Origin: Hemicentrotus pulcherrimus
Taxonomy: Eukaryota; Echinodermata; Echinoidea; Camarodonta; Strongylocentrotidae
Direction: 5' to 3'
Assembly (NCBI GenBank): GCA_003118195.1
Contig: BEXV01000867.1
Span: forward strand, 48,902 to 112,901
DNA: 64,000 nt
Below, one piece after another: positions 25,501 through 37,500 of the stretch (its first letter is position 1; each line of letters starts with the position of its first letter). A model generated the notes under the pieces. That model saw only the letters and a list, made by a program, of their open reading frames with translations, did not search any database and had not been told where the DNA came from. Made by a program: the position numbers and the translations under genes.

Positions 25501-28500
25501 GTAATGGGTGATCCGGCGACAATCGCTCCAGCTTTATTTTGTGAAAAGTAAATGGTTAGGGTTGCAACTGGATTTTAGATTAGGTTCGGTGTAAGGTACA
25601 GAGTTAGAAAGCGGGTTAGATATATTATTGGGTCCCAGGGGTCTCAGTCATATATAAGTATTATACCCTGCATCAAAAATGTATTGGTGTTTGATTGGTT
25701 AAAGTGTGTCATAATGATAAAAATAAACACAATTTCCAAAGCCGTAAATAGTACATTAACTAAAAGAAATACTTACGGCTGGGCAAATTTATAATTTTTG
25801 TTTTAACAAATTGTAAAATGTTAAGTTTTTGATAAAATAATTTTTTGATATTTTTTTAATGTAATAATTTTTATTAAAATAAAAAATGTTTAGTTATTTT
25901 GTAAAAATAAATTGTTGATATAAAACATAAACCCTGCCTTCTTTTGGAGGTACATGGTTAGAACTTTGGGCTTCGGTAACTTCAATAGTATTAGTACCTA
26001 TTGGAGTCACCTCTTGCCTATAGATTCAACCAGAACCTCTCAAGACTGTGTACATTTGCATACTGTCAAGAAAACGCGTATAAAAGGGTGTTTTTGTTTT
26101 TATAGATACGCGGCCCCAATTCCAGTGCCCCCTTAATGGTTAGGGGGTTAAAAAAATATCTTCTTTTTTTTTTTAAAGGTACATTTTCTAGATCCCAACT
26201 CCGAATTAAAAGCTGGTCGGGAAGCCGGTTGTCTATAATTTTCGGTTACGTCAGCTTGCCAATGTAAAACACAGAAGGATGCCCCTATACTTCGCGTACC
26301 ATCACGCGACACGTTTAGGGTGTGAATTCGGGGAAAACCACGCAAAATCTTCATTTAGGGTGTATTTTGGCTTGAGAAGAAATCCTCGTTTAGGGGGTGT
26401 CAGGACAACTACATGACTGAGAATCATGGGTATTGGATCCAGGGTAGAAGTTAGAAATTCAGTGTGTCGCAGAGGCAAGTGTCGTATAAGTAACTGTGTT
26501 ATGCCCGTTGCACACGAGGCGTTGTTTTGCTGACCTAGGGCTAAAAGCGCTGAATTACTTGCGAACTCTATCATGGGCTTATTTACTGCACAGGTTCGAG
26601 CGTCAATTATAGCGTCACCGCTAAGGCAACGCCCGTTTTTTTCGATTTGTTTCACATTTTGTGCGTCTTAAGGCCCGGTCACACCGCCAGAACTTTGTTG
26701 GAGCATTCCTTGAACGGAAGGGAGAGGGGCCCGAATTTCGACAACGCTCGTCACCGCGCACAAAATGGAAAACAAATCGAAAACACGGGCGTTGCCTTAG
26801 CGGTGCAACGCTGAAGCCGGCGTTGCTTTAGCGTTGGTTTAACGGTAGTGAGCGGTAGCTAGCGTTGGTCCCGCTCCGACACCTCCATACCAACGCCAAA
26901 CCAAAGTTCATCACCGCAATGGATCGCTGCTTCAACGCCCGACACCGTTCCAGCAATCCCGTGTCCGCTCGTAAAACGCTTACAACCGCTCCACCAAAGT
27001 TTGTGCAACGTTTAATTACCGCCCGGGCAAAGCTGGCGAAGCAGCGGTGGTCCAGCGTTCAAGATTTCTGCGTTGGCCTAGCGGACCAAAGCGTCCACGA
27101 ACTTGCATCTAGCGGTGCCAAACTTTGACTGGGCGTTGTTGGAGCGGTGGTGAACTTTGCATGAGCGGAAAATTGCCGGCTCCTCACCGCTCGCAATATT
27201 GTGTGCAGCTCAAAACTTTCGGAGCGGTAGGAGGGACCATCAGCGGTGGCCAACTTCTGTTAAACGGTGGTGAACGGTTACGAGCGGTGATGAATTTTTT
27301 TTCACCGCTCCAGGGCCGCTCCAGCAAAGTTCTGGCGGTGTGACCGGGCCTTTACTAATATCGCGATCCAATCCAATCACCAATTCAATTTTGTTTTTAC
27401 CTCGAAGCTTTCCGCTTGAAAGAGATTCTCATTTAATTCTTTCCAATATGGTTATCAGCATAATTGAAATGAGAATTTATCGTGTTTCTTTTTTTTTTTT
27501 TTTTAATCGCAAATCACACGCACTTTCAGTTGACGACTGCATACATTTCGACATTTCACTTATGAAAATGTATTTTCTGCAGATCAACACCGGCTTACAG
27601 CTTTTCATCACTTTCATTAGAAATTTATGAAAAAAGAAATACTCGACGATTTCTTAAATAAAGGATTGTCATGGTAGTGATCTTCCTTGATAATATGACT
27701 ATCTCAAGCACTGAAACTGCTAATGAATTCCTCATCATATCATTAATCACGTTACGGTAGATTAACGAGTTAACAATGTACATCATCACAACAAATTATA
27801 TTTGTCTCTTAATTGTGGTGTCAGATGCCATGCCGCGGTATCATGTCAAGGTATTGATCGTGGTAATTTCATATATTTTTTTTACATATAGGACAAAATC
27901 TTTATGGAGCACCATCCCAGCACACCTTTCCCCCTCGCACTACCACCCCTTAAACAACCCATGGTGTTTGCACCCTCCTGAATTACGATCTCTACGTATG
28001 CCTCACAGTTTTAACAAAAGGGTACTTGTTGTAGTTGGGGGTGTAATTTTCCCAGTTGTACTTGGTCTAGGGGATAGTTGTCCGGAGGCAAATGATAGTC
28101 ATGTCTCTCTCTCTCTCTTTCAGTGTCATAATCGTTTGACTTTGGCGATCATGCTGTTTCACAACCCTCGGATCCTAGCCTTCTGTATTAGTACCACTCG
28201 CAGTTCTTTCACTCCTCTCTCTTCTAACAATTTCTGCAGACTGTCCATCCAAAGTATCCTCCTTCTTCCCCCAATTTTCCCTGTCAAAGCAAGATTCTCT
28301 AGGCCTTCTTTACGTGTAATTCGTGGTGATTCAAATTATGTATGTAGATTCACAAGCGTTTGGACAGGGGTTGGTCATATACTTAAGACGTACACTATCA
28401 TCAACACATATCATTTTGAGTGACAGGAGCTCAGATATCGAGAAGCTGACAAATCAATTGGGATGATTTTTGTTAAAGGAACTGTTCCCTATAGTATACG

Positions 28501-31500
28501 ACTCCCATAGTGCCCTTGAGTAAAGCTGTATCGATCACCTGGCTGGCTATCTACACGAAACTCCATGAGAATCCCAAGCTTCCGACAGTTAGATTTGCAC
28601 GAACGTAATGAAATAATTGATTGGTCAACAAACCTTATCTCAACAAAGAACACCTTCACAATTTCTGATTTATTGCCGGAACGTTTATGGGCTCTGCTTA
28701 GTTTGACAAGCAGATTAAAACAAACACTGATACAAATCATGAAACCGATGATAATTGAGCGAATAAATCAACTATGACGTCAAGCAAACTAGGTTTTTTT
28801 CTTATGTACATCTACTTTGAAAGGGTCCACTTGATATGATCAGAACATGTTAAAGATACATACAAACAAACGATGATTTAGTTGCACAAGGAGAATTTTA
28901 CCAGTCATTTTCATGACTTAGGCTTGTATCCCACCGCTGCCACCACGACTTTAAAGCAGAATTCTAAAATGATTTGAAATACGATAAGTTTATACATTCA
29001 GAGTTTTAAGACTCATAACCCAGTCCTACTAATGCCTCGTTCATATCAGTGACGTGGTTAAAACAAAGTATATATATAAATATTTTTATAATGAAGTATT
29101 ATTTAAGAGTAATACGCCGCTGCACATTATAGCATAGAGCAAAGTAAATAAGCGCATGACCTTTTTCGCGCATTTGGCATTGATTTACATGTAAAACAAT
29201 ATCCCTGCGGTTTACCACCTCATTTGTGAACGAGCCATAACGAGACCGACACCAGACCGAACTACATTGCCCCCAAAGACTAAGAATAAGGGTTGTTTTA
29301 CAATCAGGGTACACACTTTGTCTCACTTGGGGTGAAAAAAAAAGTTCCTTTGATTCTTCTGAATTGTTAGTTGTTTGTTGTATATAAGTTACTGGTAAAG
29401 TCTGTAAAATTTCAGGGCTAGAAGTGTCAAACTTTTTTTTTCCTTCAAGCATTTACCCTGTCCTTAATGCAAAAAATAGGGTCAAGTGTCACCTGGTGAC
29501 ATTATGCAGAAAAAACTATTTATTATTTCTTTGGGTAAATGTGAATGACATAGTTTGATAACTTGATGATTTGGAGTCAGATACAACTCAATTTTTCAAG
29601 TGCAAAATGCTGTTATTCATGAAAAAATTCAGTTTTGCATCTTTTTACACCACCAAATGATGGCCTGACATCATGAAGTTACCAATAAAAAAAACTCACA
29701 GAGCGATTCGACCCTATATTCTGAACTGCACAGCTACATATGGTAAGGGTGCTTTCGCATACTAACTTCCAGAATAAAAGGATAGATGGTTCTTGAGATA
29801 TGTGGCGTCAAAAAATCGTTCAGAGAGGACTTTTTTTTTTACATGCAGTTGGAACTGCCTGCTACAATTATGATTCATTATTTCATGGCATAAATGAAAC
29901 TGGATATATATTTTATCCCTGTAAGCACCCCATTAAAAAAAATTTTTTAAAAAAAAAATAAGGGAAAAAATATTTCAAAATAGAAAAATAGGGAAGAAAA
30001 AACAAATCTGGATTAAAAAAAAAAATTATCAGGTAATTATCGGGCCTGATAGTTACAAGTTTTTAGGAATAGTTTTTCATATATCAGTGTTTTGGAGATT
30101 TTACATGGTTAACACTAACATTCGGAGAAGACATTATATTTTGACATATGATTGGTTAATGCTCGTAATCCATCTTTACTTATAAACACAACAATGATAT
30201 GTGTGCAACATTAGGTATGTACAATCTTAGACAGAAGTTTTATGTCTCATGAACATAATTTTTGGGCATGCCCCTTATATCACTCTGCCAACTAAACTGG
30301 CAGATATATGCTATACAATATACATGTACAAGGCCTACAATGTTCTCTCCAAAGAAGTTTTCTCTAAATGCAGCAGAGGACTTACTGAAAGTGAGAGTCC
30401 ATCGCAATCATTGTATTGGAATGAAATAATATGTCAGTACCATGTTCTATCTTTAAAAAAAAAATCATTTGCACAATGAATACAACTTTTGTTAAGAAAC
30501 AAGTAAGAAACAACTGTTGCTTGTTATTTTGCAAGAAGCCTAATTTTGAGCTTTGGTAAAGTGGATTGGTAAGACTATAGAGTACCGAAGCTGTGACATC
30601 ATAAAAATCTATTTTTGGAATTACTCAATTTTTTCTTCATTTTCAAAAAGAGTATCAAAAACAATGTCAAAATGTCGAAAAAAAACAATTGAATATGTTA
30701 AGTATTGGCTGAGATATGACCATCTGAAGAAATAGATGTCCTATGGGAACTTAGTGTCATATTGATCTGGCTCATAATGTTACTTCAAAATCAGTGTGAA
30801 TATTAAACAAAACAAAACATTATCTATTGCACATGAAAAAACAATGTTAGGCCTACTAATAGCATAAGTTGGTTTCAAAATGTGGCTCTTCTTGAAGGAG
30901 TGGTGATAAAAAATGTCACTTTTACGGAGAGGACACTTTTTGACACACCCCTGACAAATTTGAAACACGCATTTACCAAAAACTGAGTAAGTGTGGAAAA
31001 AATTAACATAATAATTTTGTAGGATATTAGTGATTCTTTTCAAGGAGGAAAAAATAATTCATTGAGTGCGGTCTTACTGAAATTATAACGCTGATTTCGG
31101 AGAGGACATTTTTTGACACATTTTGCACCTCATATTTGGTGCAAAGCTAAAATGTGTAGATTTGCCAAAACATTAAACCCAATTCAGACCTTACAAAGAC
31201 CCGTTGGAAGAGTTAATTCTGATAGTTCATAATGTTTTTAGGGTACGTATGTCAGATATGCGCATGTTCAAACTTAGCAAAAAATGAAATGAGACAGCAA
31301 AAACTGTGAAAAAACGGCATATAATTACATGTACATATTTTGAAATGTAGTTGGTCGTTTCAAACAATTTCTTCGCTGTTGTAGGTTGATCTAAAGGTGC
31401 AAAATAGTTGACCAAGGAAGATTTTCCTTGGCTGTTCATTGTTTTGTTTTGGCCATCAAGGCGAATTTTTATATTGTGTACCCTGATTGTAAAACAACCC

Positions 31501-34500
31501 ATAAGTCGGTTTGGACTTAGGAGTCCGTCAGGTGTCGGTCTCCTCGTTGCGACTGCAGCTAATGACTGAAAGTAGCCGACCAAAACTAGAAGATAAAACA
31601 ACCACCATGTAACCAATCAGCAGCAACTAAACAGTATATATTTATATATACACATCCATAGGGAAACATAAATAGCAATGGAAAAGGTTATAGGCTGATG
31701 CTTAATGGAGCTTCTAATTGTGGAATGATCATAGCAATCCCTCCCCCTCTCGATAAATGTCGTAAACAGAAAAGAAGAAGGAAATGATGGAGTAAACAAT
31801 GTAAACAGAAGACTTATCCAAATTCCTTCTTTACGAGCCCTTTTCCATTTATTCACCCCCAATAGGCGGCCCCGATTCCAGTGCCCCCTTAATGGTTAGT
31901 TCCGCACTCCCTCTACCACTCCTTCTACATCCACAGCGAGGCGGGAATCCATGTTAAAGAGGCAGTCGAATACGTGTGAACATATACATAATGCAAAGTT
32001 CGTCCTATCATTAGGGGGTTGGAGCTGCCCCACCTCTACTGGGATTGGCGCCACTGAATACCGTTTACCTTCTCCAGCTAATGACTTCGAATCAACAAAT
32101 ATGGTACTCGTTATATCCAAAAGTTACATCGTTAGCTATGTAATCTAAACGCTGTGTAATCTAAACCTTCATATTACACGTACAAGTCAAACAAAGTTCA
32201 AACTCGTGATCAGTGTACATGGTGTACATGACTCGTAATTGTAGATAATTACCTCCACCTTGTGATGACAATAACTCCCGATACACTAATGAGTTTATGT
32301 TTAAATCATCCACGAACAAATATTCGTTGCTAGATCACGAAACCAGCCGGATGCGTCAACACATTCACAAAATCTACTTGAAATGGGTTTGGGGTGGGCG
32401 TTAGGTTAAATGAAGTAGAAAAAAGAGGGAAAAGTAAAATTGTCTTTTTTTTTCTATCCAAATGAAACGCAATGGCCAACGTGAAATAATGATTATTTGA
32501 TAAATGTCATAAATAACATGAAAACAAAACAGTGAACACCTATTAAATAATTATGATCACTGGAGATTCCATATAATTGTGTGGGGGTTTTTTTTCGGCA
32601 CAGAATATGCAGCAGGCAGGTATCCCCCTCAAGCCCTCTAAATGGTGCCTTTAGATATTGTTCATATCGATCCATAGATCAATACATCCATTCATCTCAC
32701 CAGTTGCCATATCTGTTCACAAAAGTTACTTAATGGGAGTACAAATGTCCAATACAAGGACACATCATGGCGTCGAAATTCGGAAGAAAAAAACGTGTTA
32801 TAAACTTTATCTTCATCGAGTGAGAATAGGAGAAAAATCAAGTGCTTTCATTATATCAAATACGTACATACCCTTCAATTAATCAAGTTTAATGTAATTG
32901 TTTACGTCAAATGACTTTTTAAGAAAAATTGTATATTTGAAATGTTTATGACGAAAGGCCATAAAAGCTCAAAAAAAGAAAAAAGGGGGAAAATGTTTCA
33001 CAAGAGTGGGAGTGTGATGGGCTGAAAAGATAAACGACGTTTCATAATGAACGAAGAAACAAGGTTAAAAATAATTACACGTGAAAATTGTTATCAATAA
33101 TCGTGCCGTCGCCACGGAGTGGATGATCAAAGATCACACTCGTGCTGTATTTGCTAAAGAGCATAACTAAACAGGAAGATGTCAGCGTGTACTGTGGCAT
33201 CAAGATAGTAGGAACGTGGTTTGAGTGGAGGAAACTTTGCTCCAGTGTGTGTTGGAAAAAGAGCCTTCAAAGCTGTAATGGTGAGGAAGGAATACGGATA
33301 TCAAATCTGATCTTTTGAAACAGGTCTTCATAGATCATGGCGTAACTGGCGATGCAGCGATTGTAAACTTGAATCCAGTTTGCGTCATCGTATTGTTTGC
33401 CCTCAGACACACCTCCAATATCTTGATATTAGTGCAGCTTTTTTCATCGTGATTCCATAATCTTCCCGTGTCATTACATCATGGCCAGTTTATAAATTCG
33501 AGAAAGTAATGATAGGATAGTTTTATGCAAAATGAACACCACGGGTGATCCTTTTACTGACCACGAATACTCTATGGCGGCTGCAGAGATTGTGGAAGTC
33601 GCCCTTCTTGGACTAGTCTGCGTTATAGGTACAATTGGAAATCTTTTAGTAGTGGCAGCTGTCATAACTACCCGATCCCTTCAAGTCCGACAGAATGTCT
33701 TCATCGTTGTTCTAGCAATCACAGACCTTGTCACTTCGGCAATCTTAACGCCGTTTTTTATGCTTTGCCTTGTTCGTGGTGGTTGGCCCTTCAAAGAAAT
33801 AACTTGTGTGTTCTTGGGATATGTTACAATCTTGAGTCTGACCACGTCAGGTATGACTGTTAACGGCATCGCAGTTTGCCGATACGTTACAGTCGCTTAC
33901 ACAAACCCAGTACGTCGAAAGTTCATACATGGTAGGGTAGTCATCACAGCTTCGGCAGCCCTGATGGTGGTTGCTCTCGGCGCCGTGCTCCCACCCGTCT
34001 TCGGCTTTGGTAATGTAGGTTTAAATCCAAAGCTCGGACACTGCTCGTTAAAGTATGATACTCAGCTCGAATGGTATTACAGTGCCATGATGTTCCTCGT
34101 AGGCCTACTCTTCACGCTTACTGTAGTTCCTATCAGCTACAGCCTTATCTTCTGGATCGTGCGAAAAAGCAGAATATCGATTGAAAACATGACACTGGCG
34201 AGTCGAACTGGACAAACCAGCGATAACTCGATAACTTCGAATGATAAGTCTCCTAAGATCATCCGTCCGCGGAGGAACATGAGCCGCGATGAGTTAAGAC
34301 TTTCGAAGAAACTTCTGCTGCTTTTCGGACTCTTTCTGTTCTGCTGGATACCCTACACCTCGGTTATCCTCGCTGACAGGAACGGGACCGTACCGAAAGA
34401 ATCACATCGCGCAACGAATTTCCTCCTTTGGATGAACGCTTGTTTAAACCCGTTCCTATATGCCTGGATGATACCAACCTATCGACAAGCCTATAAAAGA

Positions 34501-37500
34501 CTCCTCAGCGATTTGTTCTGTCAAAACAAATATCATTGTATTTAACTACCATACGGAGAACCCAAAGGACTCTCTCTCGTTTCCCTACATGTTTAGTAGT
34601 TATTTTCAATAAAAAAATAAAAAACATTCTGTACAAAAACACGATTAAAATATATCAAAGAAAGGTGGTCTTCTAATTGGATGACTTTTTTGCAAGCAAT
34701 CTTCTCCTTACTATTTTTAAATGTCCTAGACATGTATAATGAGGTGGTTTTCTTTTTTTCTTTTTTTTTTTTGTTTCAATGGATATTCGATGCAAAAACG
34801 TTAAATATATATTTTACCACAAAACGGTCTCTTCATCTATCCTACACTTACAGGCAGTACTCATTCAATGAATCAGTATGTTGGTTGGTTCTAAAATCAT
34901 CTTTTGAAGTCAAAGAGAGTGATTTTAAGAGCAGGTGAAATAATATCACTTTCGCCACCAGGTGCTTTGGCATTCTATCTTTTACTCAATTAACTGAGCC
35001 GTGATAAACCGTTATTGTTTGTGTAGGAATGTTTAGTTGTATCAACTCGTTTACACAATGTCATTAAAGTGCATGAAAACTAATAAAGTTGTATATCAGA
35101 CAGGTTCACAATTTGTGGTACGAAGAGTTTTGAAGTAGTCAAATTGAGAGAAGATTGGCTGGAATGCTCATAAGGGAGCTGAGAATGTGCCTACATTTGC
35201 GAGCAAAGAAGTTTGAATCCGATGATTGGAGTGATCTCTAAAGCGCTTAGGGACATAATTTAAGAAATGTCTACAGACCCATCGTAATCGGGTTTAATGT
35301 AAACTGTATGTGGTAACTTCGACACGAACTCATATGGACTCGGAGAGAGTTGCAATTATATACGCCAAATTACGATGTGTGTAATTGAAGGTGACGTGAG
35401 AAGGAAGATACTCTCAAATCTCAAAACACAAGAAAAATACTGAGACAAAAAAAAAAGAGGTTGAAAGATAAACAAATAAAAGCAAATATCAGATTATTGT
35501 CGAGGGTTCCACGCAATATATGCGCGATTTTTTGTTTGTACTTTTTTTGTTTTTGTTTTTTGTTAAAGGAACGGCGAGTGGAGATATTTTTTTTTTANCA
35601 GGGATATTTGTTCAAGCCTATACAGTTTGTACAAGGCCGTTATGTAATCACATGGTTACATGCTTATCAATATTTGAAATAGTCAAGAAGCAAATGACCA
35701 AAGATCACTCTTGGGCTATATTTGCTAGCAAGGGTAATTAAGCAGACAAAAGTTGTTGGCAAAAATGCTGAGACAACAGAGCTTGCAGAGGGTGTGTCTT
35801 TAAGGGATGCGATTCGGGAGGAGCCCTAAAACCACCTAAAACGGAGAATAAATTTTACTCTATCCGTATTCTAGAAAAACTTTATAAAGACTCCAGTTTT
35901 ATGTTTGACGTTTGACTTTCAAGCTCTTAAAAAGTATCGTATAGAATGATGATCAAGGCAAACAACCGTACAAAATGAATACAACAGATGAACCAATTAT
36001 TGAGCAGAGGTATTCCATGAGAACCTCTGAGATTATTGAAGTCATACTTCTTGGACTAGTCTGCGTTATAGGTACGATTGGGAATCTTCTAGTAGTGGCA
36101 GCTGTCATTACTACCCGATTCCTTCAAGTCCGACAGAATGTCTTCATCGTTGTTCTAGCACTCACAGACCTTGTAACTTCGGCAATCTTAACGCCGTTCT
36201 TTATGCTTTGCCTTGTTCGTGGTGGTTGGCCCTACAAAGAAATAACTTGTGTGTACTTGGGATATGTGACGATCTTGTGTCTAACCACGTCAGGTTTGAC
36301 CATTAACTGCATCGCGGTTTGCCGTTACGTTACAGTCGCTTACACCAATCCAGTACGTCGAAAGCTCATGCATGGTAGGGTAGTCATCGCAGCTTCAACA
36401 TTGCTAATCGCAGTGGTTGTTGGAGCAGTGCTCTTACCCGTCTTCGGTTTTGGTGATGTGGGCTTTAATGAAACGCTGGGACATTGTTCATTAAAATATG
36501 ACAACCAGTATGAATGGTTTTACGGTGCACTGTTAATCACTTTGGGATTCGTCGCGACGCTCACCATAGTTCCCATCACCTACAGCCTCATCTTCTGGAT
36601 CGTACGCAAGAGCAGGAGGTCCGTTGAAAGCACGAGCATGGCAAGTCGAACCGGACCGAGCTCTAGCGTAGAACATTCAACAAAGCAAAACAACAGGTCT
36701 CTTAAATCATCAAGGACCAAACATCCACGAAGGAACATTACTCGAGATGAACTGAGGCTTTCTAAGAAACTACTGAGTCTTTTCGGGGTCTTCATCTTGT
36801 GCTGGATACCCTACACTGCTGCCATCGTTTCGGACAGCAATTTAACCGTGCCACAACAAGTTCAACGCGCAACAAACTTTCTCATCTGGATAAACCCATG
36901 TTTAAACCCATTCCTCTATGCCTGGATGATACCAACATATCGGCAAGCATACAAAAGAATTTTTAGTTATATGCTTTGTCGGAAACAGTCTTGTTTTCTG
37001 TAAACTACGATTTCAAAAAATATCCAAAGTGACTGTTGGTACTCTGCAAAATATATTGATTGGAATATACTTCTTTCTTTAAAATTTCATGAACATGTAG
37101 TTCTTACTCTTGTGATGTAACCTTTTTTTTTTTGAATGATATAACATTAGCATACATCCGATCGATTTAAATATAAGTTATTAGATGCAAAGGACTTTTG
37201 TAGGCCTGCACTAAACAATCCAAACGGGGTTGTATATATCAAAATAATATATATATTGATTAAATAATAAAAAATATAATATTTTTAACCGCATTCGAAC
37301 ATATTATTACACCGGGTTTCATATCCGATGTTGATTATTAAATCGATATATCTTTGGACGAACATGTTCAATATGCGAAAATCATAACAAAAGTGTTCTA
37401 ACTTTGTTAAAATTGTCCCTTTTCGGATCATGAGAATATATTTTCAAATGTGTCACTTGATGCATCACTGCACGGAAATTGGTATTGTATTTGAATTTTG

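Larger units (their letters stand above)
22783..33531. other. Giant-intron segment between GPCR 1 and GPCR 2, repeat-rich
   Basis: Contains the 3' UTR of GPCR 1, the gap 23423-23912, AT-rich sequence, the MITE 26671-27351, LINE remnant 28159-28323, an inverted pair enclosing 29242-31542, and the upstream region of GPCR 2. A 34-base word at 26110-26143 recurs at 31866-31899 with one mismatch. No further intact gene was recognised. Confidence 0.7.
34546..35974. other. Spacer between GPCR 2 and GPCR 3
   Basis: 3' UTR of GPCR 2, AT-rich sequence, poly-T runs and one ambiguous base at 35598, then the shared upstream block 35693-35755. No other gene. Confidence 0.7.

Noticed and set aside
26865..27343. 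Open frames of 64-87 codons on both strands
   Set aside because: They lie inside the MITE and reflect its GC-rich repeats.
27776..28423. 215-codon plus-strand open frame
   Set aside because: No recognisable domain; it overlaps a LINE relic on the other strand and looks like its shadow.
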